Made by a program: the position numbers and the translations under genes. A DNA stretch of 5,125 nt from NCBI GenBank assembly GCA_027457005.1, contig DAIDTV010000117.1:1-5125 (forward strand), in the 5' to 3' direction. The notes beneath the pieces were generated by a model. That model saw nothing but the letters and a program-made list of their open reading frames with translations. It did not search any database and had not been told where the DNA came from. The DNA comes from Chloroflexota bacterium. Lineage in GTDB: Bacteria; Chloroflexota; Limnocylindria; Limnocylindrales; CSP1-4. This document shows, piece after piece, positions 1-4,913 of the stretch. Every line of letters begins with the position of its first letter. Position 1 is the first letter of the stretch.

Positions 1-262
1 CGAAGTCCTCCGCGCGCAGCCACGGCAGCGGCAGCGGCTTCCGGTTCCAGATCACGACGTCAAGCGGAAACTCGTCGCCCCAGACCGCCCGGTCCGTGCC
101 CAGCACCCGCTCGTACACCACGCCGCGAAGCCCGAACCGCGACCAGAGCCGCCGGAGGACCGCGACCAGCACCACGAGGACGCCGACCAGCACCAGGGAG
201 GGTGCCCCGGCCACCGCGCCCAGCGTCGCGAGCCCGAGCCCCAGCCACGCCTGGCCGTTCAT
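1..262 (-). CDS. DUF58 family protein, N-terminal part (runs off left edge)
   Basis: Only the first 87 residues are present. The ATG shares bases with the TGA of the upstream MoxR gene (ATGA), which points to translational coupling. Residues about 6-36 form a hydrophobic stretch (G/L/A/V rich), probably one hairpin or long membrane segment. They are followed by an Arg-rich stop-transfer region and then by the start of the soluble part. The DUF58 signature is visible: a Tyr-Glu-Arg motif at 50-52, WGDEF at 61-65, and NRKPLPLPW at 73-81 followed by an acidic E-D pair. In this family these precede a vWA-like domain, which lies outside the window. DUF58 proteins are known to be encoded next to MoxR ATPases and are thought to act as membrane-associated partners or substrates. 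The molecular role here is inference from family and context. Confidence 0.85.
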   Translation of the reverse strand, partial: MNGQAWLGLGLATLGAVAGAPSLVLVGVLVVLVAVLRRLWSRFGLRGVVYERVLGTDRAVWGDEFPLDVVIWNRKPLPLPWLRAEDF

Positions 263-1461
263 GGACGCTCGATCGGGACCGGCACCGAACGCAGCACCTC
301 CTCGACGATCCGGTCCACGGTGGCCCCGCGGAGCTGACGGTCGATGTCGAGCAGGAGGCGGTGACCGAGCACCGACGGCGCCACCGCCTGCACGTCGTCG
401 GGGAGCGCGAAGTCGCGGCCGTCGAGCAGCGCCCACGCCTGGGTGGCCCGGTACAGCGACATGCTCGCCCGGGGACTGGCGCCGAGCTGCACGTCGGGGT
501 GCTGGCGGGTGGCGCGGGTCAGCGCCACCACGTAGCGCTCGACCTCGTCCGCGACGCGCACGGCCCGCGCGGCTTCCCGGAGCTCGGCGATCCCCTCCCG
601 GTCGACGATCGGGCGGACCCGTTCCAGCGGCTCCGGTCCCTCCCGGTACCGGCGCGCGATCGCCCGTTCCCCGGCCTCGTCCGGGTATCCCATCCGGATC
701 CTCACCATGAACCGGTCGAGCTGGGCCTCCGGCAGCGCGAACGTCCCCTCGAGCTCGATCGGGTTCTGGGTGGCCAGCAGCAGGAAGGGGGCCGGCAACG
801 GGCGCGTGGCACCCTCGATGGACACCTGCCGTTCCTGCATCGCCTCGAGCAGCGCCGACTGGGTGCGGGGGGTTGCACGGTTGATCTCGTCGACCAGCAG
901 GACGTTGGTGAAGACCGGGCCGGGGATGAACCGCAGGCGCCCGCCGTCGAGGATCGAGGTGCCGGTCACGTCCGTGGGAAGGAGATCCGGCGTCCCCTGG
1001 ATGCGCGCAAACTCGAGCCCGAGCGCCCGGGCGAACGCGTGGGCCAGGAGCGTCTTCCCGACGCCGGGCACGTCCTCGATGAGCGCGTGGCCCTCGGCGA
1101 TCAGGGCGACCGCGAGGAGCCGCAGAGGCTCGTCCTCGCCCACCACGGCCTGGCGGACGGTCGCGTGCAGCCGGGCCCAGAACGTGCCCTGCGCGTGATC
1201 CGCTCCCGTGGCCGCGAGATCCGGTCCGCCGGGTGCGTGATCGGGTCCCGGGGCCGCGAGATCCGGTCCGCCGGGTGCCTGATCGGGTCCCGGGGCCGCG
1301 ACCTCGGGCCCGCCGGACGCGACGGCGTGCGCGGGGATCGCGGGCTCGCGCCCGTCGGGCGCAGGTCCCGCGCCGGGCCGGCGGCCGCCGCTCTCCGGCC
1401 GCCCTGCGTCCCCCGGCGGTTCGACGCGCGCCATCTCGCCCTCTCGCGGGTGCTCGCTCAT
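259..1461 (-). CDS. moxR: MoxR family AAA+ ATPase with a long low-complexity N-terminal tail
   Basis: The 400-residue protein is an ATP-driven chaperone-like ATPase of the MoxR branch, expected in the cytoplasm beside its DUF58 partner. The ATG at 1461 is chosen because GGGGAGG (1468-1474) sits 6 bases upstream; longer in-frame readings run antisense into the neighbouring gene. The AAA+ core starts near residue 92. Walker A is PGVGKT at 132-137, the MoxR-typical QGTPDLLPTDVTG is at 155-167, and Walker B is LLVDEIN at 188-194 followed by RATPRTQ. Sensor 1 is ATQNP at 230-234, EGTFALPEAQLDRF is at 238-251, and sensor 2 is GASPRAS at 327-333. All catalytic motifs look intact. Residues about 12-90 are Pro/Gly/Ala rich and contain a repeated 14-residue unit, which is unusual because many MoxR proteins begin close to the core. 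The stop overlaps the start of the DUF58 gene, so the two are one transcription unit. Confidence 0.95.
   Translation of the reverse strand: MSEHPREGEMARVEPPGDAGRPESGGRRPGAGPAPDGREPAIPAHAVASGGPEVAAPGPDQAPGGPDLAAPGPDHAPGGPDLAATGADHAQGTFWARLHATVRQAVVGEDEPLRLLAVALIAEGHALIEDVPGVGKTLLAHAFARALGLEFARIQGTPDLLPTDVTGTSILDGGRLRFIPGPVFTNVLLVDEINRATPRTQSALLEAMQERQVSIEGATRPLPAPFLLLATQNPIELEGTFALPEAQLDRFMVRIRMGYPDEAGERAIARRYREGPEPLERVRPIVDREGIAELREAARAVRVADEVERYVVALTRATRQHPDVQLGASPRASMSLYRATQAWALLDGRDFALPDDVQAVAPSVLGHRLLLDIDRQLRGATVDRIVEEVLRSVPVPIERP
1190..1320. repeat. 42-bp tandem repeat inside the MoxR N-terminal tail
   Basis: Units 1211-1252 and 1253-1294 differ at a single base (41 of 42 identical). 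A third, diverged and partial copy starts at 1295, and the end of an earlier diverged copy is visible from about 1190 to 1210. Because 42 is a multiple of three, the repeat keeps the MoxR frame and encodes a 14-residue unit of the form GGPDLAAPGPDHAP. The near identity of the two central copies suggests a recent duplication, for example by replication slippage. Confidence 0.85.
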
Positions 1462-1467
1462 CCAGTG

Positions 1468-1474
1468 CCTCCCC
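1468..1474 (-). promoter_or_regulatory. Ribosome binding site of the MoxR gene
   Basis: On the minus strand this reads GGGGAGG, 6 bases before the ATG at 1461. It fixes the start of the MoxR protein and places the repeat-rich tail inside the coding region. Confidence 0.75.
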
Positions 1475-1628
1475 GAGCGTGGGTGTCCGGGCCATGGTAG
1501 CCCGCCCCGACCCTGTCCTCGCTGCGAGCCGGCCGGCGACCGGCTCCACGCCATGCCGACCGGAACGAGCGGGGCGTGCCCCTGCCGTTCGGCCCGGGCC
1601 ATCCGGCCCGCCTGCCGGCACATGTGGC

Positions 1629-1634
1629 TATGAT
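1629..1634 (+). promoter_or_regulatory. Possible -10 element for leaderless transcription of the zinc-ribbon gene
   Basis: TATGAT matches the TATAAT consensus at 5 of 6 positions. It ends 8 bases before the ATG at 1643, so a transcript started at the usual distance would begin at or next to the start codon. No Shine-Dalgarno sequence is visible before this ATG, unlike all neighbouring genes, which agrees with a leaderless message. No convincing -35 hexamer is seen at 16-18 bases upstream. The rest of 1462-1642 shows only GC-rich palindromes, such as GGGGCGTGCCCC at 1571-1582, with no known role. Confidence 0.4.
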
Positions 1635-1642
1635 TGCGGGCC

Positions 1643-2113
1643 ATGACGGGCCTCTGGACGCAGTTCCTGCAGTTCCTCAGCAAGGTCATCATCCCCGACT
1701 GGGGCACCATCATCGCCGTCCTGCCGATCCTGCTGGTCATCGGCGTGGTGGGTCCCATCCTGACCCTGGTGGTCCTCGGCTGGGGGGTCGAGGCCGTCCG
1801 GCGGCGGCGGGGCCGCGTCCGGCTGGCGACGGTAGAGGTCCGGCCCGTCGAGCGCGACGCGCTGGGCATGCCCGTCGTCCCGGCGAACGTGCCCTACTGT
1901 CCGCACGACGCCCTCGTCTTCGCGCCACGGGACACCCGTTGCCCGGCATGCGGGCGCGACCTCGAGGTGCGTTGCCCGGTGGATGGAACCGTCCGGCCGG
2001 CGGCGCGCCAGGTCTGCCCCGCCTGCGGTACCCGATACGTCCTCGGGGAACTGCCGGCACTCGTCGCCGCGGCACACGGCGGTCCGCCTCCGGGCGGGGC
2101 CGCCGCAGCCTGA
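1643..2113 (+). CDS. Membrane-anchored double zinc-ribbon-like protein of unknown function
   Basis: A 156-residue protein. Residues about 16-50 are strongly hydrophobic (one or two membrane segments). An Arg cluster (RRRRGR at 53-58) follows, suggesting that the C-terminal part faces the cytoplasm by the positive-inside rule. The soluble part carries two matching half-sites: CPHD at 86-89 with CPACG at 100-104, and CPVD at 111-114 with CPACG at 125-129. Both have exactly 14 residues between the first Cys and the CxxC. This is zinc-ribbon architecture in which one Cys of each pair is replaced by Asp, or in the first site possibly by His88. The tail after about residue 140 is Ala/Gly/Pro rich. 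Its stop is 34 bases before the CcsA gene, so the two are probably co-transcribed and a role linked to cytochrome c maturation is possible. That link rests on context only. The ATG at 1643 is preferred over an in-frame TTG at 1634. Confidence 0.8.
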   Translation: MTGLWTQFLQFLSKVIIPDWGTIIAVLPILLVIGVVGPILTLVVLGWGVEAVRRRRGRVRLATVEVRPVERDALGMPVVPANVPYCPHDALVFAPRDTRCPACGRDLEVRCPVDGTVRPAARQVCPACGTRYVLGELPALVAAAHGGPPPGGAAAA

Positions 2114-2136
2114 TCCCGGGCGCAGCGCGCCCCCAC

Positions 2137-2142
2137 AGGAGG
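2137..2142 (+). promoter_or_regulatory. Ribosome binding site that selects the GTG start of ccsA
   Basis: AGGAGG lies 5 bases before the GTG at 2148 but 14 bases before the next in-frame ATG at 2157. This decides for the GTG start. Confidence 0.75.
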
Positions 2143-2147
2143 CCACC

Positions 2148-3152
2148 GTGGCTCAGATGTCGCTCTACCTCTTCACCGGCGGCGGGCTCGCGCTCGTCTT
2201 TGCGTTCGTCTTCCACGTCGCGCACACGGCGATGCTGGCGGCCGGTCGCCGGTCGCTCGCCGTGCTGGTCCCCACGACCACGCTCGCCGGTGCGGGTGCG
2301 GGGACCGGAACGGTCGACCTGGGCGGAAGCGCGGCGGGCCGGCGAACCCCCGGTTCCGGGACCGCGGGTCTCACGGCCGCCGGCGAGGCCCACCCGGACG
2401 ACATCGGCATGAGCACGCCCGTGATCGGGATCGCCATGACCGGAGCGTGGGTCGCGTGGGTGCTCATCGGGCTGTCGATGCTCCTGCGCGCCATCATCGT
2501 GGGGCGCGGTCCGTGGGGCAACATGTACGAGTTCTCGGTGGCCTTCAGCTGGGGGATCACGTGCGGCTACCTGTTCCTCCAGCGCCGCTACCCGATCCGG
2601 GCGCTCGGGTTCCTTCCGCTCGGCGTGGCGCTGTTCCTGGTCGGCTATGCGGCAACGCTGCCCGCCACCATCGAGCCGCTCGTGCCGGCCCTCGACAACG
2701 CGCCCCTCCTCACCATCCACGTGGCCATGGCAATGATCAGCTACGGCATCTTCGCGACCAGCTTCGCCGCGGCCGTGGGCTACCTGGTCCAGGGGACGGG
2801 CGACCGGTACGCCTGGCTGCCCTCGCACCGGGTCCTGGATGCCGTGGCATACCGGGCCGTGATCATCGGCTTCCCGATCTTCGCCACCATGATCATCCTG
2901 GGCTCCTACTGGGCCTCGATCGCGTGGGGAAGCTACTGGAGCTGGGACCCCAAGGAGACCTCCGCGCTGGTGACCTGGCTGATCTACGCCGTGTACCTGC
3001 ACGCGCGGAACCAGCGGGGATGGGCGGGCCGCCCGGCGGCGCTGATCCTCGTGATCGGGTTCGGGGCCATCCTCTTCACGTTCTTCGGGAACCTGTACTT
3101 CTCGGGGCTGCACGCCTACAGCGGCCTGAATACCCCCACGACCATCCCGTAG
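2148..3152 (+). CDS. ccsA: Cytochrome c biogenesis protein CcsA (ResC/CcsB-type haem handling protein)
   Basis: A 334-residue polytopic membrane protein of the CcsA/ResC family (system II), which moves haem to the outer face of the cytoplasmic membrane for covalent attachment to apocytochrome c. It has about eight hydrophobic segments: roughly 7-32, 91-117, 130-145, 152-172, 187-214, 236-258, 271-286 and 297-315. Family hallmarks are GPWGNMYEF at 121-129, the Trp-rich haem-binding WWD-type motif WGSYWSWDPKET at 260-271, conserved His191 in LLTIHV, and GLHAYSG near the end with His321. His23 and His26 in the first segment are further candidate ligands. The loop at about 42-88 is Gly/Ala/Thr rich and low in complexity. 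The gene follows the zinc-ribbon gene by 34 bases. No ResB/Ccs1 partner is in the window, so it must lie elsewhere if system II is complete. No convincing intrinsic terminator follows the stop. Confidence 0.95.
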   Translation: MAQMSLYLFTGGGLALVFAFVFHVAHTAMLAAGRRSLAVLVPTTTLAGAGAGTGTVDLGGSAAGRRTPGSGTAGLTAAGEAHPDDIGMSTPVIGIAMTGAWVAWVLIGLSMLLRAIIVGRGPWGNMYEFSVAFSWGITCGYLFLQRRYPIRALGFLPLGVALFLVGYAATLPATIEPLVPALDNAPLLTIHVAMAMISYGIFATSFAAAVGYLVQGTGDRYAWLPSHRVLDAVAYRAVIIGFPIFATMIILGSYWASIAWGSYWSWDPKETSALVTWLIYAVYLHARNQRGWAGRPAALILVIGFGAILFTFFGNLYFSGLHAYSGLNTPTTIP

Positions 3153-3166
3153 CGGTCAGGTGCCGC

Positions 3167-3382
3167 CGCTCCCCACGCGCACGGGAGATGGTCGTTGGCC
3201 GAGCATCGGAACCCCGGACCCGACGTGGCCGGCCGGTGGGCGGCGCCGCTCCCCTCCCCCGTGATCACCGCCACCTGCCAGTCGATCGATCGCCCGACCC
3301 GCGGGTCGTCCAGCCGTCCTAACCCGATCAGCGCCCGGAGCAGGTTGCCGTTCAGGCAGTGAATGGCGGTCCCGCAGCCCGC
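3167..3382 (-). pseudogene. Truncated remnant of a prenyltransferase/squalene-cyclase-like protein
   Basis: This minus-strand frame is open but has no plausible start, and its upstream extension runs out of frame through the neighbouring gene. The stretch resembles conserved blocks that I recall from terpenoid-cyclase/prenyltransferase-like alpha-toroid proteins. In order they are IHCLNGNLLRALIGLGRLDD (about 3364-3305), then PRV...IDWQ...ITGEG, then GPGFRC and LPCAWGA (ending near 3167). About 70 residues remain of a family that is normally several hundred long. Both the N-terminal part and everything after CAWGA are missing, and the downstream side runs into the 3' end of ccsA on the opposite strand. 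An ATG at 3404 with a good GGGAGGG upstream lies in another frame, so a frameshift near the 5' end is also possible. It accounts for most of the otherwise gene-free 3153-3416. Family assignment is from memory of motif patterns, not from a search. Confidence 0.55.
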
Positions 3383-3416
3383 GGTGCCACCCTTCCATGG
3401 CCATCCCTCCCGCTCG

Positions 3417-3797
3417 TCAGGGCGACTGCGTCCCATCCTGCTCGCCCCGCAGCGCCCGCACGATGGCCCGCTCGACCCGGTCCGGGTCGTCGACCTCGAC
3501 CACGATCCCGACCAGGGGCTCGTCCCGCAGCCCGATCGCGATGCTCTTGCCGGGGTCGTGCACGTCCCAGAACACGTCACCGTCCGTCCCCCGGAACGTT
3601 CCCGTCGACACCAGGCCCGGCACGTGGGCCCCCGGCACCCGGGTCCCCGTGGGGCCGTTGTACGCCTCGTCCGGGCGCGGCTGGACCCAGACAACGTGCT
3701 CGAGCGGCACGTCGACCCGGTGGCGCATCGCGAGGAAACGGTCGATGCCCTCGACCTCGATCACCAGGCGCCCCTGCCCGATCGTGACCCGGACCAC
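3417..3797 (-). CDS. Conserved protein of unknown function (126 residues)
   Basis: The GTG at 3797 is chosen because GGAGG lies 5 bases upstream and because the protein-like pattern starts exactly there; the reading frame extends upstream but is Arg/Pro rich and overlaps the GNAT gene. The product is a soluble, beta-rich protein with alternating hydrophobic residues (VRVTIG, LVIEVEG). Conserved-looking blocks are VPLEHVVWV (about 30-38), RVPGAHVPGL (53-62), GTFR (66-69), FWDVHDP (76-82) and EVDDPDRVERAI (101-112). I recall similar small proteins as unnamed conserved families in Actinobacteria and Chloroflexota. The strand pattern ending in a helix is reminiscent of a PH-like fold, but that is weak inference. 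No membrane segment or signal peptide is seen. It lies 95 bases downstream of the GNAT gene on the same strand and could share its transcript. Confidence 0.8.
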   Translation of the reverse strand: MVRVTIGQGRLVIEVEGIDRFLAMRHRVDVPLEHVVWVQPRPDEAYNGPTGTRVPGAHVPGLVSTGTFRGTDGDVFWDVHDPGKSIAIGLRDEPLVGIVVEVDDPDRVERAIVRALRGEQDGTQSP

Positions 3798-3802
3798 GCC
3801 GA

Positions 3803-3807
3803 CCTCC
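3803..3807 (-). promoter_or_regulatory. Ribosome binding site that selects the GTG start at 3797
   Basis: GGAGG on the minus strand, 5 bases before the GTG. There is no ATG nearby in this frame, so this site is the main argument for the chosen start. Confidence 0.65.
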
Positions 3808-3892
3808 GCTCCCCCGGCTGGTGGAATCGTGACCCGCTCCCGGCGCGACCGCAAGGGTCCGACGGCGGGTCGGGGGCGCGCCCGATTGGAAC

Positions 3893-4591
3893 TCAGGCCG
3901 CCCCGTCGCCGACGCGCTTGGCCATCCACCGCGCGATCGGACCGTACCCCACGCGCTCTTCGAGCAGTCCCGTCGGCAGGTAGCCGAGGCGGCGGTACAG
4001 CGCCTCGTTCCGGACGAGGCCGAGGCGCACCCCCAGCCGCACCTCGTGCAGGCTGCGATCGACCGCGAGCCGCTCGCACCAGGCCATCAGCGCGGTCGCG
4101 ACACCGCGGCCGCGGAACGCGGGCAGCACGGAGACCCGCCCCACGTAGAGGTAGGTGCGGAGTGGTGTCGCCCCGTCATCCCGCTGTCCAACCCCGGGCG
4201 CCGCGTCGTCCGACCGCACGGCCCAGCGTGCGCATCCCACCGCCGTTCCGTCGACCAATGCGATCACCGCGCCCGAACGAGCCGGGTCAGTCGCGTCCGT
4301 CGCGTCCGGCGTCGCGGCCGGGTGTGCACCCCGCGGCTCCACGCCCCCCTCGAGATGCGACCGCACCGTCTCCAGCGTCTCCCCGAACACGCCGCTCTCG
4401 GGGACCAGCACGCCGCGGTACTCCTCGTACGCGGCCAGCGACAGGGCCAGGACGAGCGCCGCGTCGGCCGCAATCGCCACTCGCAGGGCGAGCCCGCTCG
4501 CCGGCCCACGCCCGCCTTCCGCGCCCACGCCGTGCCGGGACGTGCCGGTCGCCGGCGTCCCCTGGAACGTGCCCCGCGCGTGGCTTGCCAT
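3893..4591 (-). CDS. GNAT family N-acetyltransferase
   Basis: A 232-residue protein predicted to transfer an acetyl group from acetyl-CoA to an amine; the substrate is unknown. The ATG at 4591 is supported by GGAGGAGGG just upstream, while the open frame before it is antisense to the nrdJ control region. The GNAT fold starts near residue 35 (LALRVAIAADAALV, the usual first strand and helix). Acetyl-CoA binding motif A is at 149-168, with VSVLPAFRGRGVATALM at 153-169 containing the R/Q-x-x-G-x-G/A loop (RGRGVA, 160-165). Motif B follows with NEALYRRLGY at 195-204. Residues 1-34 are a Gly/Ser/Thr-rich extension. Two low-complexity inserts, at about 83-107 (with ATDATD) and 127-143, make it longer than the roughly 150-180 residues usual for single GNAT domains. 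It is divergent from nrdJ across 322 bases. Confidence 0.9.
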   Translation of the reverse strand: MASHARGTFQGTPATGTSRHGVGAEGGRGPASGLALRVAIAADAALVLALSLAAYEEYRGVLVPESGVFGETLETVRSHLEGGVEPRGAHPAATPDATDATDPARSGAVIALVDGTAVGCARWAVRSDDAAPGVGQRDDGATPLRTYLYVGRVSVLPAFRGRGVATALMAWCERLAVDRSLHEVRLGVRLGLVRNEALYRRLGYLPTGLLEERVGYGPIARWMAKRVGDGAA

Positions 4592-4592
4592 T

Positions 4593-4601
4593 CCCTCCTC
4601 C
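4593..4601 (-). promoter_or_regulatory. Ribosome binding site of the GNAT gene
   Basis: GGAGGAGGG on the minus strand, directly before the ATG at 4591 with the GGAGG core 5 bases away. It decides against the much longer open frame that reaches back to 5080. Confidence 0.75.
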
Positions 4602-4746
4602 ACCGCCAGGGACCTGCCCGGCCGCCGGTCAGATGCTAACCGGAAGGCACCGTGACTCCCCGCGGCACGCGCGTGGCCGGACCCCTGGACACGGCCTGCC
4701 GGACACACCTCACGGGGAAGCCTGCCGATCGACCGGACCCGGCCGA

Positions 4747-4762
4747 ACACCACATGTTGCGG
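4747..4762 (+). promoter_or_regulatory. Upstream NrdR-box-like site (weaker)
   Basis: The 16 bases match about 11 of 16 positions of the NrdR-box consensus acaCwAtATaTwGtgt as I recall it, including the aca start and the C, A, AT, T and TG core positions. It lies 33 bases (about three helical turns) upstream of the strong box, which is the tandem arrangement typical of NrdR targets. On its own it would not be convincing; the spacing raises its value. Confidence 0.55.
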
Positions 4763-4779
4763 TCCGCGGAACCCCAGCA

Positions 4780-4795
4780 CCACAATATCTTGTGG
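4780..4795 (+). promoter_or_regulatory. NrdR box upstream of nrdJ (strong)
   Basis: The core CAATATCTTG matches the NrdR consensus core CwAtATaTwG at all positions but one. The site lies within a perfect inverted repeat, ACCACAA-TATC-TTGTGGT (4779-4796). It ends 8 bases before the -35 hexamer. NrdR is the zinc-ribbon/ATP-cone repressor that senses dATP/ATP and controls ribonucleotide reductase genes. Position and sequence together make NrdR control of nrdJ very likely. Confidence 0.85.
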
Positions 4796-4803
4796 TTTCG
4801 GGC

Positions 4804-4831
4804 TTGACAGTGCCTGCCGGCGAGGTAGATT
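4804..4831 (+). promoter_or_regulatory. Predicted sigma70-type promoter of nrdJ
   Basis: A perfect TTGACA (4804-4809) is followed after 16 bases by TAGATT (4826-4831), which matches TATAAT at 4 of 6 positions. The start of transcription would fall near 4838, giving a leader of about 75 bases. That is too short for a cobalamin riboswitch, and no B12-box-like sequence was noticed. The remainder of 4592-4913 shows no gene; a short inverted repeat CCGGT/ACCGG at 4625-4643 lies in front of the GNAT gene and is of unknown meaning. Confidence 0.7.
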
Positions 4832-4898
4832 AGCCCTCTGCGGCCGGCCGCTGGAGTGGCGCCTGGAACCGTCCGCGACATCGTCCGAACCGAGGCAT

Positions 4899-4906
4899 GG
4901 AGGGAG
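4899..4906 (+). promoter_or_regulatory. Ribosome binding site of nrdJ
   Basis: GGAGGGAG lies 7 bases before the ATG at 4914. Another ATG at 4897 is out of frame and overlaps this site, so it is not the start. Confidence 0.75.
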
Positions 4907-4913
4907 TCCACCG

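Noticed and set aside
202..1500. Long plus-strand open frame opposite the MoxR gene
   Set aside because: It is a GC-rich shadow of the MoxR coding strand. Its composition (Arg, Pro and Gly rich) and lack of motifs contrast with the intact AAA+ motifs on the other strand.
1737..3113. Long minus-strand open frame opposite the zinc-ribbon and ccsA genes
   Set aside because: The product is charged and low in complexity without motifs, while the plus strand encodes clear membrane segments and the WWD-type haem motif.
3153..3180. Possible transcription terminator after ccsA
   Set aside because: Only a short GCGG/CCGC pairing is visible, with no U-tract, so it is not distinguishable from GC-rich background.
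3156..3404. Minus-strand 82-residue open frame starting at an ATG with a good upstream GGGAGGG
   Set aside because: The residues after the start are Arg/Gly/Pro rich and not protein-like, and the family-like motifs lie in the other minus-strand frame. It may mark a frameshifted start of the remnant, so the site was mentioned there but not called as a gene.
4625..4643. Inverted repeat CCGGT...ACCGG and a TAGCAT hexamer in front of the GNAT gene
   Set aside because: Five-base arms are common by chance in this composition, and no -35 element accompanies the hexamer on the minus strand.
3397..4833. Long plus-strand open frame opposite the unknown gene and the GNAT gene
   Set aside because: The Arg/Pro/Ser/Thr-rich product has no recognisable domain and is antisense to two genes with good starts. 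It is a high-GC artefact.
4838..4913. Cobalamin riboswitch in the nrdJ leader
   Set aside because: The predicted leader is only about 75 bases, too short for the known fold, and no B12-box-like sequence was found.
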